A stretch of 64,000 bases of DNA from Bdellovibrionales bacterium (GTDB lineage Bacteria; Bdellovibrionota; Bdellovibrionia; Bdellovibrionales; UBA1609). The position numbers and the translations under genes were made by a program. Positions 33,698 through 42,512 of the stretch are shown here, one piece after another; positions within the stretch are counted from its first letter, which is position 1; each line of letters opens with the position of its first letter. The stretch covers positions 62,001 through 126,000 of the forward strand of contig JAHBUX010000007.1 in assembly GCA_019637855.1 (NCBI GenBank), given 5' to 3'. The notes under the pieces are model-generated. The model had not been told where the DNA came from, ran no database searches, and worked only from the letters and a program-made list of their open reading frames with translations.

Positions 33698-34321
33698 ATG
33701 AAGAGTCTGCTTCTGTGTTTTGCATTTTTAATCGGCTCTCCAGCCTTCGCTTATATGGATGTGCTCGATACGGGCGAAATCTTGCCGAAAGGCAGTTACC
33801 GTTTACTCGCCGGCCCGCAATTTCTGACGGATCATGGCGGTCTCAATGTGCAAGGCGCCTTCGACGTGGGCTTTGAAGAAGAGTACGGCTTACGCGGCCT
33901 CTTCGGCTTCGGCAAAACCGATATCTTCGCCGGCGGATTGTTCAAGTGGGTTCCGATTCCCGATGTGGAAGGGCAACCCGCCGTGGGTTTGCGTACCGGG
34001 ATTTTGTACGCCAAAGATGCAAGTGTGCGCGATCTCACGTTCCGCATAGAGCCGTTGGTGTCGAAGAAGTTTGCGCTTGAGGCGACAGTTTGGACGCCCT
34101 ACGCGTCTGTCCCGATCGGCATTCGTAATATCAGCGCGGATGGCGGTCGTAACCGCACCGATATGTCTTGGCAATTGGTGGGCGGCACTCAACTGCAGGT
34201 GTCCAAGTGGAAGAAGCTTCAGTTTATGACCGAAGTGGGCGTGGACTTGGATAAAGCACTGTCACACTTCTCGATCGCCGCGTTGCTATACTTCGACGAA
34301 TACGGCATCGCGATCGAGTAA
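33698..34321 (+). CDS. Outer-membrane or periplasmic beta-rich protein
   Basis: The protein has 207 residues with a clear signal peptide (LLLCFAFLIGSPAFA, cleavage after AFA). The mature part is a series of amphipathic beta strands with alternating aromatic and Gly residues (GSYRLLAGPQFL, YGLRGLFGFG, DIFAGGLFKWV), as in small outer-membrane barrels. The C-terminus does not end in Phe. A good ribosome site (GGGAGG) precedes ATG 33698. It stands alone, divergent from the glycosyltransferase. The role is unknown. Confidence 0.75.
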   Translation: MKSLLLCFAFLIGSPAFAYMDVLDTGEILPKGSYRLLAGPQFLTDHGGLNVQGAFDVGFEEEYGLRGLFGFGKTDIFAGGLFKWVPIPDVEGQPAVGLRTGILYAKDASVRDLTFRIEPLVSKKFALEATVWTPYASVPIGIRNISADGGRNRTDMSWQLVGGTQLQVSKWKKLQFMTEVGVDLDKALSHFSIAALLYFDEYGIAIE

Positions 34322-34378
34322 AGTCGAAGCCTCCATTGTCTGTGGGCATTTGCTTACCAACAAACAAGGAGGCGCCGT

Positions 34379-34513
34379 ATGAACTCTTATTCACAACAGG
34401 AGTTACATACTCATCGTCAGAATTGGGAGCTTTTTAAAGTTCTGTTGGGAATTAACTATCTACTCTTAAAGCTATTGCTTGTGGGAGCACAGTTAATACT
34501 TTTGTTTCACTAA
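34379..34513 (+). CDS. 44-residue membrane microprotein
   Basis: A short frame starts at ATG 34379 with AAGGAGG at ideal spacing and ends at TAA 34511-34513. The product has a polar N-terminal half (NSYSQQELHTHRQNWELFK) and a C-terminal hydrophobic helix (LLLKLLLVGAQLILLF), so it is probably a single-pass inner-membrane peptide. The strong ribosome site and amphipathic-to-hydrophobic layout argue for a real gene. No family is known to me. Confidence 0.68.
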   Translation: MNSYSQQELHTHRQNWELFKVLLGINYLLLKLLLVGAQLILLFH

Positions 34514-34561
34514 ACCTTGGTCTGTAAAGGCTAGGGCGGGAGGCTTCGACACCTATTAAAC

Positions 34562-34588
34562 AAAAAGGGCCGCATTTCTGCAGCCCTT
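34562..34588 (-). terminator. Terminator after dnaK
   Basis: AAGGGC...GCCCTT with an inner GCA/TGC stem is followed on the minus strand by TTTTTG. It lies 26 bp downstream of the dnaK stop. Confidence 0.75.
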
Positions 34589-34613
34589 CTTCAAATTCAC
34601 TTATAAACAAATA

Positions 34614-36545
34614 TTAGTTAACGTCTTTGTAGTCGGCGTCGATCACGTCATCACCGGACTTAGCACCGTCGGCAGAACCTTGAGCTCCGCCGGCGCCGCC
34701 ACCACCGTCGCCGCCTGTGCCGCCGCTGCCATCACCGCTCGCTTTGCTCTTTTCATAGAGCTTCGAGCTGACGCCATGGCTAGCTTGGGTCAGGGCATCC
34801 AACGCCGTCTTCAGCTCATCGCTAGAAGCCGAGGCGTTCGCCAATACGGTTTTTGCCTTCTCAACGGCCGCTTGCAGCGGCTGCACATCGCCTTCAGCCA
34901 GCTTATCCTTGTTATCGGCAATAAGCTTTTCGGTCTGATAGACCATGTTGTCCAAGTTGTTACGCTGCGAAATCGCTTCGCGGCGTTTCTTGTCCTCGTC
35001 GGCGTGCACTTCTGCATCACGCACCATGCGCTTGATGTCGTCTTCCGACAATCCAGACTTGGCGGTGATTTTGATCGCCTGCTCTTTGCCCGAACCCATG
35101 TCTTTAGCGGTTACGTGCAAGATACCGTTGGCATCAATATCAAACGTCACTTCAATCTGCGGAACGCCACGCGGTGACGGCGGAATGCCCGTCAATTCGA
35201 AACGTCCCAGCGCCTTGTTGTCGGTCGCCATTTCGCGCTCACCTTGCAGAACGTGGATGTCCACGCTCGACTGGTTATCGGCCGCAGTCGAAAAGATCTG
35301 CGACTTGCGCGACGGGATCGTGGTGTTGCGTTCGATCAGCTTGGTCATCACGCCACCCAAGGTCTCGATACCGAGAGAGAGCGGAGTCACGTCCAGCAAC
35401 AGAACGTCTTTCACTTCACCACCCAAGACACCACCTTGTACGGCGGCACCGATGGCCACGACTTCATCCGGGTTCACCGATTTGTTCGGCTCTTTGCCGA
35501 AGAAATCCTTCACCGCTTTTTGAATGGCGGGAATACGAGTGGAACCACCGACCAATACGACCTCGTCGATCTCCGACGGTTTAAGGCCTGCATCCGCCAA
35601 ACATTTGCGAACCGGCTCAACGGAGCGTTTAACCAGGTCTTCGGTCAGCTGCTCGAACTTTGAGCGCGTCAGTTTCATCGCCAAGTGTTTCGGACCGCTT
35701 TGATCGGCGGTGATAAACGGCAAGTTGATTTCCGTTTCCATAGCCGAGCTCAACTCGATCTTGGCTTTTTCGGCCGCTTCACGCAGGCGCTGCAAAGCCA
35801 TCTTGTCGTTCTTCAAGTCGATACCTTGGTCTTTTTTAAATTCGTCGATCATCCATACGAGGATTTTTTCGTCGAAGTTGTCACCGCCCAAGTGCGTATC
35901 GCCGTTGGTGGCTTTGACTTCCACGACATTGTCGCCGACTTCCAAAACCGAAATATCGAATGTACCGCCACCGAAATCGTAAATGGCGATTTTCTGATCG
36001 CCTTTTTTATCGAGTCCGTAGGCCAAAGCGGCTGCGGTCGGTTCGTTGATAATGCGCTTTACGTCCAAACCGGCGATGCGGCCTGCATCTTTGGTGGCTT
36101 GGCGTTGAGCATCGTTGAAGTAAGCGGGGACCGTGATCACGGCCTCTTTCACTTCTGAGCCCAAATAGTCTTCAGCGACTTTTTTCAGCTTAGCCAAAAC
36201 AGCGGCTGAAACTTCTTCCGGCGAAACGGTTTTGCCGCGCACTTCGAAGGCGCTGTCATTGCCCTTGGGAACAACTTTGTACGGAACGTACTTCAGCTCT
36301 TCTTTTACCTCTTCCGGACGACGACCGATAAAGCGCTTAGCCGAATAGATCGTGTTCTCGGGGTTGGTGACGGCTTGGCGCTTGGCGATTTGACCTGTCA
36401 GCTTCTCGCCGTCTTTTGTGTACGCCACAACGGAAGGGGTCGTGCGTGCACCCTCTTCATTCACTAAAACCTTAGGCGCGCCGCCTTCCATCACGGCCAC
36501 CACGGAATTCGTGGTCCCTAAGTCGATACCTATAATTTTACCCAT
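34614..36545 (-). CDS. dnaK: Chaperone DnaK (Hsp70)
   Basis: The protein has 643 residues, the normal length for DnaK. It starts [18 protein letters not shown], with the ATPase signatures [16 protein letters not shown] and [16 protein letters not shown], the linker [16 protein letters not shown], the substrate-binding domain, the helical lid, and a Gly-rich tail ending in [11 protein letters not shown]. It binds exposed hydrophobic peptides in an ATP cycle, with DnaJ and GrpE. AAGGAG precedes the ATG. It lies 131 bp downstream of dnaJ on the same strand, so dnaJ comes first, the reverse of the usual order; grpE and hrcA are not next to them. Confidence 0.99.
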   Translation of the reverse strand: MGKIIGIDLGTTNSVVAVMEGGAPKVLVNEEGARTTPSVVAYTKDGEKLTGQIAKRQAVTNPENTIYSAKRFIGRRPEEVKEELKYVPYKVVPKGNDSAFEVRGKTVSPEEVSAAVLAKLKKVAEDYLGSEVKEAVITVPAYFNDAQRQATKDAGRIAGLDVKRIINEPTAAALAYGLDKKGDQKIAIYDFGGGTFDISVLEVGDNVVEVKATNGDTHLGGDNFDEKILVWMIDEFKKDQGIDLKNDKMALQRLREAAEKAKIELSSAMETEINLPFITADQSGPKHLAMKLTRSKFEQLTEDLVKRSVEPVRKCLADAGLKPSEIDEVVLVGGSTRIPAIQKAVKDFFGKEPNKSVNPDEVVAIGAAVQGGVLGGEVKDVLLLDVTPLSLGIETLGGVMTKLIERNTTIPSRKSQIFSTAADNQSSVDIHVLQGEREMATDNKALGRFELTGIPPSPRGVPQIEVTFDIDANGILHVTAKDMGSGKEQAIKITAKSGLSEDDIKRMVRDAEVHADEDKKRREAISQRNNLDNMVYQTEKLIADNKDKLAEGDVQPLQAAVEKAKTVLANASASSDELKTALDALTQASHGVSSKLYEKSKASGDGSGGTGGDGGGGAGGAQGSADGAKSGDDVIDADYKDVN

Positions 36546-36676
36546 TTCATTGCTCCTTAAAATTAAACTTCAAAATTCAAATCGTTGGCTGAGTTGGCCT
36601 CTACACGCCTAAATCTGTGCCGCCACCACCTTCCGTCAAGGTGATGGGGCCGTCTTTCTCGAATTAATACAGTGCG

Positions 36677-37780
36677 TTAAAGGCCGAAGAAGCCGGGCTT
36701 CTCTTTACCAGAGCCAGTCTTATGCTCCGCGATCTGCTTGAGCAGCTTCTCTTCGTCCTTGGAGAGCTTTTTGGGGATGGTCACCCGCGCGATAAAGATC
36801 AGGTCGCCGGCACGGGCGCTGCGTAGGCTGGGGAGCCCTTCTCCGCTGAGTTTCAGCTCTTGGCCGAATTGGCAGCCTTTGGGGATTGAGAGGGTCTTTT
36901 TGTCTTTGAGGGTTTCGACCTCAACGTCGCCACCTAGAATCGCCTGTAGGTAGGAGATCTCGACTTCGCCGTAGAGGTTGGTGCCGTCGCGTTCAAAGCG
37001 GGGATGGGGCTTCACGCGCAGTTCGACGTAAAGGTCGCCGGCGGGGGCGCCCTTGCTGCCGGACTCACCTTCTCCGGTCATGCGCAGTTGGGTTCCGTTG
37101 TCGACGCCGGCGGGAACGGTGACGAGGAGCTTTCTCTCCACCACTTCGCGGCCTTGGCCTTTACACTTTTTGCAGGGATTTTTGATGATGGTGCCGGTGC
37201 CGCGACAGGTGGGGCAGGTGGTGGCCATAGAGAAAAAACCTTGGGCACGAACCACTTGTCCCCGGCCTCCGCAGGCGGCGCAGGTCTCGACTTTGCTGCC
37301 CGCTTCAGCGCCAGAGCCATCGCAGGTTTTGCAATTGTCTTCGCATTGAAAGCTGATGGGCTTTTGGACGCCGTCGAGGACGTCGACCAGGTCGATCTCC
37401 ATGAGATAGCGAAGATCGGCTCCGCGACGGGGGCCTGTACCGCGACGAGCGCCTCCGCCACGACCTTGTTGACCGAAGAAGTCGCCAAAAATATCACCAA
37501 AGGCTTCAAATATATCGGAGGCGTTTTGGAAGTGAGGACCACCCATGCCGCCGGGGCCGTCGACGCCTTGGTGGCCAAAGCGGTCGTAGCGAGCGCGTTT
37601 GTCTTTGTCGCTGAGGACTTCATAGGCGCGCGCGCACTCTTTAAATTTCTCCTCAGCTTCTTTATCTCCGGGGTTTTTATCCGGATGAAACTGCATCGCC
37701 AGCCGGCGATAGGATTTCTTAATAGTGTCGCCGTCCGCTTCGCGCGTAACGCCAAGAATTTCGTAGAAGTCGCGTTTCAT
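36677..37780 (-). CDS. dnaJ: Co-chaperone DnaJ (Hsp40)
   Basis: The protein has 367 residues with the full type I layout: J domain with HPD ([10 protein letters not shown], about 32-41), a Gly/Phe region, four CxxCxGxG repeats ([32 protein letters not shown]) that bind two zinc ions, and the C-terminal substrate domains. It stimulates DnaK ATP hydrolysis and presents substrates. It lies upstream of dnaK; the gap holds a possible promoter (TTGACG) and an inverted CACC/GGTG stretch, so dnaK may be expressed both with and without dnaJ. Confidence 0.98.
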   Translation of the reverse strand: MKRDFYEILGVTREADGDTIKKSYRRLAMQFHPDKNPGDKEAEEKFKECARAYEVLSDKDKRARYDRFGHQGVDGPGGMGGPHFQNASDIFEAFGDIFGDFFGQQGRGGGARRGTGPRRGADLRYLMEIDLVDVLDGVQKPISFQCEDNCKTCDGSGAEAGSKVETCAACGGRGQVVRAQGFFSMATTCPTCRGTGTIIKNPCKKCKGQGREVVERKLLVTVPAGVDNGTQLRMTGEGESGSKGAPAGDLYVELRVKPHPRFERDGTNLYGEVEISYLQAILGGDVEVETLKDKKTLSIPKGCQFGQELKLSGEGLPSLRSARAGDLIFIARVTIPKKLSKDEEKLLKQIAEHKTGSGKEKPGFFGL

Positions 37781-37859
37781 GTGGGGTGCTCCGCCTTTAT
37801 AAGTATGGGTTCGGGGCGGCGGGCGTCAAGGTCATTGAAGGCCGAACCGATCTCGATCT

Positions 37860-39089
37860 CTACAGGCTGTTTAAATAAAACTTCAGCTCGTCTTTCATTT
37901 GCTTGGTTTGGCCCATTAGTTCGCTTCCAATACCGTCAATTTCTTTTAGCGACGATTTAAGCGCTGTTTTGAAATCCATCAGGCCCTCCAACAACCCCAG
38001 AATGTCGGCTGATGCACCTTTCACTTTAACGGCTTCTACTTTGCCGGTTATGCCCACGATATCGAGTGCGGTCGTAAGTTTGCCAATCTCGCGGAAGATG
38101 CCCGTAAATTGCTGAAATACGGACTCAACAGCAGTGAGGCTTTTCTGAGTTTGCTCGATTCCCTTTTTCCCGAGACCTTGAAGCAGCGTCATTTCGAGGC
38201 TCTTGTCTAAGGGGGTCTCTTTTACTTCATTCGTGAAAAAATCAACCAGCTCTTTTGTCAGAATCAAATTACAAACATCAAACTGGCAGGTCTGAACGTT
38301 CTCTTTGATGGAGTTGCCAAGGTTTCCTGAGCTCAAAAACTTCTCTGTTTCTGCCTGAATCTGTTTAGAGATCTCGTCATATTGCGAAGAAACGATAGAA
38401 ATGGTCGCGGCCTCCTGACCTATTTTTGCCGCCTGAACTTCTAAGTTCAAAGGAACAAAAGCCACCTTTTGGTAGGCCAAAGATATTTCTTCACATTTCT
38501 TTTGTAGCTCTTGGCCAAGGCTTAAAATCTTTCTCAGTTTTAAAAGAGCACCGATGGGTTCAAGATCTAAAGATTGTTGGCGGCATTCAATCTCTTTTGT
38601 CAGAGCTTCAGTCATGAAATGGCTGTAGTCGTCGAAACCGAGCTTTTGTATTTCTTGAAGCAAGATTGCTTGCGAATCTTTGGGGGACAAACTTTGCGTC
38701 TTTTCCAACTCTAAAAGTTCGGCATATTTTTGTTTTACGACCTCAAAAATAGGACTGCTTGGCTTCAGTCGAATGGAAAGAAATCCGTCATCAATGGGTG
38801 AGGCCAAAGCATAGACCCAGTAATAAGAGCCATCTTTCGACTTGTTTACGACATAAGCACCGACGGGCTTGCCATTTAAAATCATTTCCCAGAACAAATG
38901 AAAGACCCCTCTTGGCATGGCAGGGTGTCTGATAATGTTATGAGGTCGTTTTAGAATTTCGTCCCATTCATATTTACTGACCCTTTGAAAAATCGAATTT
39001 GCGGATTGAATGATGCCTTTTCGATCTGTCCGCGAAAAAAATAGTTCATCAAATTTGAAATCACTTTCACGCTCAAAGAAGGAACTCAT
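37860..39089 (-). CDS. PAS-domain signalling protein (Aer-like, without membrane anchor)
   Basis: The protein has 409 residues. The N-terminal part (about 14-120) is a PAS domain of the Aer/MCP type: RTDRKGIIQSANSIFQRVS, then RHPAMPRGVFHLFWEMI and SKDGSYYWVYALASPI, the usual flavin-binding layout. The rest is long helices (coiled-coil), ending in an MCP-like helical region, but I cannot identify the conserved MCP hairpin tip (EIxxIVxxI-type). There is no transmembrane segment, so this is a soluble signalling protein, perhaps a cytoplasmic redox sensor. It has no obvious operon partner; the next genes upstream are a toxin-antitoxin pair. Confidence 0.8.
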   Translation of the reverse strand: MSSFFERESDFKFDELFFSRTDRKGIIQSANSIFQRVSKYEWDEILKRPHNIIRHPAMPRGVFHLFWEMILNGKPVGAYVVNKSKDGSYYWVYALASPIDDGFLSIRLKPSSPIFEVVKQKYAELLELEKTQSLSPKDSQAILLQEIQKLGFDDYSHFMTEALTKEIECRQQSLDLEPIGALLKLRKILSLGQELQKKCEEISLAYQKVAFVPLNLEVQAAKIGQEAATISIVSSQYDEISKQIQAETEKFLSSGNLGNSIKENVQTCQFDVCNLILTKELVDFFTNEVKETPLDKSLEMTLLQGLGKKGIEQTQKSLTAVESVFQQFTGIFREIGKLTTALDIVGITGKVEAVKVKGASADILGLLEGLMDFKTALKSSLKEIDGIGSELMGQTKQMKDELKFYLNSL

Positions 39090-39137
39090 GGTGCAACTCT
39101 TTTGTGAGATTTTTGGGATGACTCCGGCGACCTTGGA

Positions 39138-39431
39138 TTACGATGCACGAGGATTGTGTTTAAGACGTTTTCTGATGACTCGGAGACGCTCCTGGAGATC
39201 CTCGCGCTCAAAGCCGTTCGGGAACAGTATGAACTCCGGCCGCACGCCAAAAGCCGCTGCCAAAATAATAGCCCGCTCCTCACCCAGCCGAGACCGGTTA
39301 CTCTCGATGTTAGAAATGTTCGCTACGGCAATATCCGTGATTTCAGACAAGGTCTTTTGCGTCCACTCTTTTTTTAAGCGGAGTTCCTTTACCACCTGAC
39401 CAGGCGTAAGAACCGTGCGTTGCTTTCTCAT
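39138..39431 (-). CDS. HigA-like antitoxin (XRE family)
   Basis: The protein has 97 residues and one helix-turn-helix (VKELRLKKEWTQKTLSEITD, then VANISNIESNRS) with a C-terminal tail. ATG 39431 starts 1 base after the toxin stop, with a perfect AGGAGGAAG site inside the end of the toxin gene. The antitoxin binds the toxin and, with it, the operator in front of the operon. The toxin-first order is the mark of HigBA-type systems. Confidence 0.85.
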   Translation of the reverse strand: MRKQRTVLTPGQVVKELRLKKEWTQKTLSEITDIAVANISNIESNRSRLGEERAIILAAAFGVRPEFILFPNGFEREDLQERLRVIRKRLKHNPRAS

Positions 39432-39432
39432 T

Positions 39433-39729
39433 TTACTTCCTCCTATAGTCATGCGGCGTGACCCGCTCGACATTGACGACCTGGATCTCTCCGGATGTGG
39501 TCGCTCTATAAATCACCCGCCATTTCAAGTTCAGGCGCGAGGAGCGGTAACCTTGCCATTCCCCCCTCAGAGCCTCATCATGATATCCCTTGAAATTACG
39601 CAGAATAGTCACGCCATGCTCTTCCACCAACCTAGCCCAAACTTCGTAAGCCCCAACAATCTGAGCAGGTGCTTTATCGAGGTCCTTGGTTGCCTGTCGA
39701 GATTCTGTAATATGAACCAATCGGACCAC
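39433..39729 (-). CDS. HigB/RelE-type toxin (mRNA interferase)
   Basis: The protein has 98 residues and the RelE-like fold of HigB toxins: VHITESRQATKDLDKAPAQ, then WARLVEEHGVTILRNF, an SSRLNLKWRVIYRA core and the family end VVNVERVTPHDYRR. Such toxins cut mRNA on the ribosome. Its gene comes first and the antitoxin second. An inverted repeat at 39736-39768 overlaps the promoter region just upstream and is the expected operator. Confidence 0.87.
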   Translation of the reverse strand: MVRLVHITESRQATKDLDKAPAQIVGAYEVWARLVEEHGVTILRNFKGYHDEALRGEWQGYRSSRLNLKWRVIYRATTSGEIQVVNVERVTPHDYRRK

Positions 39730-39735
39730 TCCTAC

Positions 39736-39768
39736 TTATACTAAAATATAAGTTATACTTTAGTATAA
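39736..39768 (-). promoter_or_regulatory. Inverted-repeat operator of the toxin-antitoxin operon
   Basis: TTATACTAAA (39736-39745) and TTTAGTATAA (39759-39768) form a perfect 10-bp inverted repeat with a 13-base centre, starting 6 bp before the toxin start codon. It probably contains the promoter and is bound by the antitoxin. Confidence 0.72.
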
Positions 39769-39814
39769 TTCAAGGATTAAGTACAATATGGACGATCTAG
39801 CCTAAGCTAGCAAG

Positions 39815-39891
39815 CTTGCAGCGATTTCTGTCAGATCGTAAGGGTTCGCGTTTTTGTCCAAATTTTCCGAGCTTTCCAGATTTTTATGGCA
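39815..39891 (-). repeat. Element shared with the downstream end of the first RHS locus (copy 2)
   Basis: Read on the minus strand, this matches 18539-18620 in two blocks (GGAAAGCTCGGAAAATTTGG and GACA[AG]AAATCGCTGCAA). It is the last part of the second RHS locus, about 20 bp after the stop of its final gene. Confidence 0.7.
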
Positions 39892-39911
39892 AGTTTTTGG
39901 CAAGCTTCCCG

Positions 39912-40226
39912 TTAAGGATCAAAATAGAGCGCCATTGAAATGGCCAAATTCACTGTCGAGAATAGATATGCGATGAAATACGAAATCTTGACGTTGCGTT
40001 CGCTGGCATTGCCCTCATTTTGAATTCTCAGCGGGCCTAGGAGGTCCACCTTGGTTGGCTTGCGATGGAGATATAGGCAGCTCACGGCGAATACTAGCGC
40101 TCGGATCAAATTATATACCGCCATCGAATTAAGCGCCGACAAAAGCTGCATAACCGCCAACAAGACGGCTATGCCAGATAAGATAAGGACCAGTATATAT
40201 CCTTGCTTGTGCCTATTTTGGCTCAC
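39912..40226 (-). CDS. Small multi-pass membrane protein (possible immunity protein)
   Basis: The protein has 104 residues with three hydrophobic segments (about 10-30, 38-52 and 82-101), so it is an inner-membrane protein. It starts at GTG 40226 in a 4-base overlap (GTGA) with a small upstream frame, which means coupled translation. Such small membrane proteins at the end of RHS loci are often immunity proteins for lost or orphan tips, and this is my reading, but the sequence itself gives no family. Confidence 0.55.
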   Translation of the reverse strand: MSQNRHKQGYILVLILSGIAVLLAVMQLLSALNSMAVYNLIRALVFAVSCLYLHRKPTKVDLLGPLRIQNEGNASERNVKISYFIAYLFSTVNLAISMALYFDP

Positions 40227-40330
40227 AGGTTGTCCTCTGTTTGTGCTTTAACATGTCTTGTAAAGCCTGCGAAGTAGTTGGGTCGAGAAAAAAATCCGAA
40301 GGTTGGCGCAATACTATCCGTCAGGTTCAT
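40223..40330 (-). CDS. Short frame coupled to the small membrane protein (possible tip remnant)
   Basis: A 35-residue frame starts at ATG 40330 and ends on the start codon of the following membrane protein gene. The product contains TFGFFSRPNYFAGFTRHV. It has no signal or membrane segment. It could be the last part of a degraded RHS tip, or a leader peptide. The frame also continues upstream into the preceding gene, so the true start is unclear. Confidence 0.3.
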   Translation of the reverse strand: MNLTDSIAPTFGFFSRPNYFAGFTRHVKAQTEDNL

Positions 40331-40383
40331 TAACGACCTTTTCTGTGAAATCACTGCATAGGACGCAAATAATCCGTCGCCCT

Positions 40384-41577
40384 TCACTTTTTGAGTGAAT
40401 GATTGGCCGGCTGCTGGCCTTTTACTTCCGCATAACAGGTGCAGCACGTCTGATTTTTAAAGTTCTCTTGCTGGCAGACTCTATCGAGCGTCGCTGCTGC
40501 CATCACTTTATCCGACGGAAGCGCGCTCATATTGTCATACACATTGTAGCAGCTATGCGGATCAGCTTCGGAGCATGACTTCTTGACCAAATCCAATGCT
40601 CTGGCATCGTCGCCGATTACTGAAGCAAGATAGGAGGCCAACCGGCAATTGTAGTCGTTGTTCATCGCGCAATTTTGATTCCATTCGGCCTCCAATTCTT
40701 TGAAGGCCTTGCCTTGAAAAAGCCAAAAGCCAACAGAAATGTCATTGTAGCGAAGGGATTGCCTATCGCTTGTCTGCTTAATCTTCTCTACAAGTTGCAC
40801 ATGGTTTTGATATGTCCCGGCCATGCCCAGTATCATCATCACGAGTCCAGTGATGACAAAACCTTTCAGGCTTATAGTGTTGAAGGCCACATTACGGATG
40901 GCCAATTCCTCAGGTTCTTCATTCCCTGGACCAAGACAGCCAGTGCGCTTTTCGATTTCGTCTTTTAACCGATAGAGGGGATCAAGTGCTTTCAATTTGG
41001 ACGGAGTCTTAGCTTCTGGCAAATGACTTAGGTCATGAGGCTCATAGCAATAAATATTTGTCTTCCGGCCATCTTTGAATCTTATCTCTAACCCACCAAA
41101 CCTTTTTACGGTCGCCGAGAATATATCTGCCAAATAAAATGTGGTGTCCTTGTTGAAGCCCCAAATGCGTCTTCTAACAACCAGCAATGTTTTGCCGACG
41201 ATAACTTGAACCGTCATGCTGTATGCGATTGCCGCCATTAGTACGAAGTAAGCGGCACACACAAGAATTGCCAATTTCCGCTCCTCGGCCCGCGTCCAAT
41301 AGGCAAAAATTGTCAAAAGCACCAAGAAATGGAAGCCCGCCGCTAGGATGTAAGAAAAGAATTTTGGCGGCGTAATTACAATCAGATCCGTCGAAGGCGA
41401 AGGCTTTGGCTTACGGAGCAAACCGTGAACCAATAGCATCACCGTGGCGAAAACTATTCCAATAAAAAGAGATGGCAGCCAATCCGAAATCCACACAAAC
41501 GTAAGAACAAAAATCAGTATGTACACAGCGAAATGAGCAAGGCCCTCTTTTTGATATCTCAACAAAAATTGCTTCAT
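40384..41577 (-). CDS. Multi-pass membrane protein with cysteine-rich periplasmic repeat domain
   Basis: The protein has 397 residues. Four hydrophobic helices lie near 15-32, 35-50, 75-95 and 97-120, with another near 230-250. The C-terminal ~130 residues contain spaced cysteines (CAMNNDYNCRLASYL, CSEADPHSCYNVYD, then C in VCQQENFKNQTCCTC), which look like Sel1/cysteine-rich helix repeats closed by disulfide bonds. I do not recognise a named family. It lies among the small genes downstream of the second RHS gene and could be an immunity protein or cargo, but that is inference from place only. Confidence 0.62.
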   Translation of the reverse strand: MKQFLLRYQKEGLAHFAVYILIFVLTFVWISDWLPSLFIGIVFATVMLLVHGLLRKPKPSPSTDLIVITPPKFFSYILAAGFHFLVLLTIFAYWTRAEERKLAILVCAAYFVLMAAIAYSMTVQVIVGKTLLVVRRRIWGFNKDTTFYLADIFSATVKRFGGLEIRFKDGRKTNIYCYEPHDLSHLPEAKTPSKLKALDPLYRLKDEIEKRTGCLGPGNEEPEELAIRNVAFNTISLKGFVITGLVMMILGMAGTYQNHVQLVEKIKQTSDRQSLRYNDISVGFWLFQGKAFKELEAEWNQNCAMNNDYNCRLASYLASVIGDDARALDLVKKSCSEADPHSCYNVYDNMSALPSDKVMAAATLDRVCQQENFKNQTCCTCYAEVKGQQPANHSLKK

Positions 41578-41587
41578 CTAGCTCGCC

Positions 41588-42073
41588 TCAGCGCTTTTTC
41601 TCTAGATATTTCCTTACTTCTGCCAACCAAGGATCATCTGAATCTCTAATTTCTTCATAACCGAGCGGATGAAATGACTTTAAAAAAAGAAGGTATGTCT
41701 TACCTACCTCGAAGCCGACGGCAACCTCACAAGCTGAATTGTAGAGGGAGCGCATCTTTCCCTTAAAGTCCGCACCTGATGATGGAGCCTCAAAATTCTC
41801 GATTAATGCCCGAGTTGTTCTCTTCCCCTTCAAAACTTCAAGTACATCGAAGGTATAGTTCCACCCCCTACGATCACCTTGAGCTTTTTTCGGGGGCGAT
41901 ATTTCAATAGCTTTTGCCAACAAAATCGAATCCGTTCTCTTGACAAGCTCCGACTTTGACCAAAACCACGGATCGGTTTTCGGCAACCTGCATGCTGACG
42001 CGGGTAACACAAAGAACACCAGCATGGAAATGGTGGCAACAACCTTCATGTCACGGTCAAGGCTGCTTTTCAT
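41588..42073 (-). CDS. Exported protein, TIMP/netrin-like (possible)
   Basis: The protein has about 161 residues from ATG 42073, which has GAGAGA before it and lies inside the end of the upstream gene. A hydrophobic segment (VVATISMLVFFVLPASACR) ends in a cysteine just after a possible cleavage or lipobox site. The mature part has a pattern seen in bacterial netrin/TIMP-like domains: ILLAKAIEISPP, YTFDVLEVLKGKR, CEVAVGFEVGKTYLLFL. This is a weak resemblance. It overlaps the 82-residue membrane protein gene by 17 bp and is probably co-expressed. Confidence 0.58.
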   Translation of the reverse strand: MKSSLDRDMKVVATISMLVFFVLPASACRLPKTDPWFWSKSELVKRTDSILLAKAIEISPPKKAQGDRRGWNYTFDVLEVLKGKRTTRALIENFEAPSSGADFKGKMRSLYNSACEVAVGFEVGKTYLLFLKSFHPLGYEEIRDSDDPWLAEVRKYLEKKR

Positions 42074-42305
42074 GTATATCTCTCTTCGAATGTCGATATC
42101 GAGCAAAAAAATATGACCCCACTAAGACGGCACAGGCTGCTTGTATAGCGATAAAATATATTATTGCCGTTGAATCACAGATACTCCCCATGCCTTTGAT
42201 ATATACACAGCCATCTCCAAAAAAGTATTCTACAAAGTAAAAACCGCTTAAAAGACCACCAACAAACGCGAGGCCTGAATCAATATTCGTCCTCTGCTTC
42301 CTCAT
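42057..42305 (-). CDS. Small membrane protein next to an orphan RHS tip (likely immunity)
   Basis: The protein has 82 residues with two hydrophobic helices (about 10-28 and 45-66) and basic ends, so it is inserted in the inner membrane. It begins 3 bp after the stop of an orphan RHS C-terminal fragment, which is the spacing of toxin-immunity pairs. I read it as the immunity protein of that orphan tip. The family is not known to me. Confidence 0.58.
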   Translation of the reverse strand: MRKQRTNIDSGLAFVGGLLSGFYFVEYFFGDGCVYIKGMGSICDSTAIIYFIAIQAACAVLVGSYFFARYRHSKRDIHEKQP

Positions 42306-42308
42306 GAC

Positions 42309-42458
42309 TTACCTACACATACTTCCCATTTGGTTGCCAATAAAACTTCCAAATGCATCTGCCCCAGAGGTTGCTGGAGGGCTATCATTTCGCAACACCC
42401 GTCCAAGGTTATCGTAATCCATACGTTGCGCAACGGTTCCGATTGACCGACTGATCAA
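42309..42458 (-). pseudogene. Orphan RHS C-terminal tip fragment
   Basis: On the minus strand this frame reads GTVAQRMDYDNLGRVL, identical to the RHS core of the intact gene (at about 43435-43485), then switches to a different ending, RNDSPPATSGADAFGSFIG...MCR and stop. The upstream side ends at an in-frame stop. Core-homologous sequence with a new end and a following small membrane protein is the known layout of orphan RHS/CDI modules. The tip is very short (27 residues), so it is probably a decayed toxin. Confidence 0.75.
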
Positions 42459-42512
42459 CTATAATCTGGCCATCCCGAAAAATAGCGACTGACGATTTTG
42501 TAAGCAGATCTG

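Noticed and set aside
37004-37960. Long antisense frame of 318 codons over dnaJ
   Set aside because: It is the shadow of a GC-rich conserved gene on the other strand; its composition (Ala/Gly-rich, no domain) is typical for antisense frames. The same holds for long frames opposite dnaK at 34680-36158.
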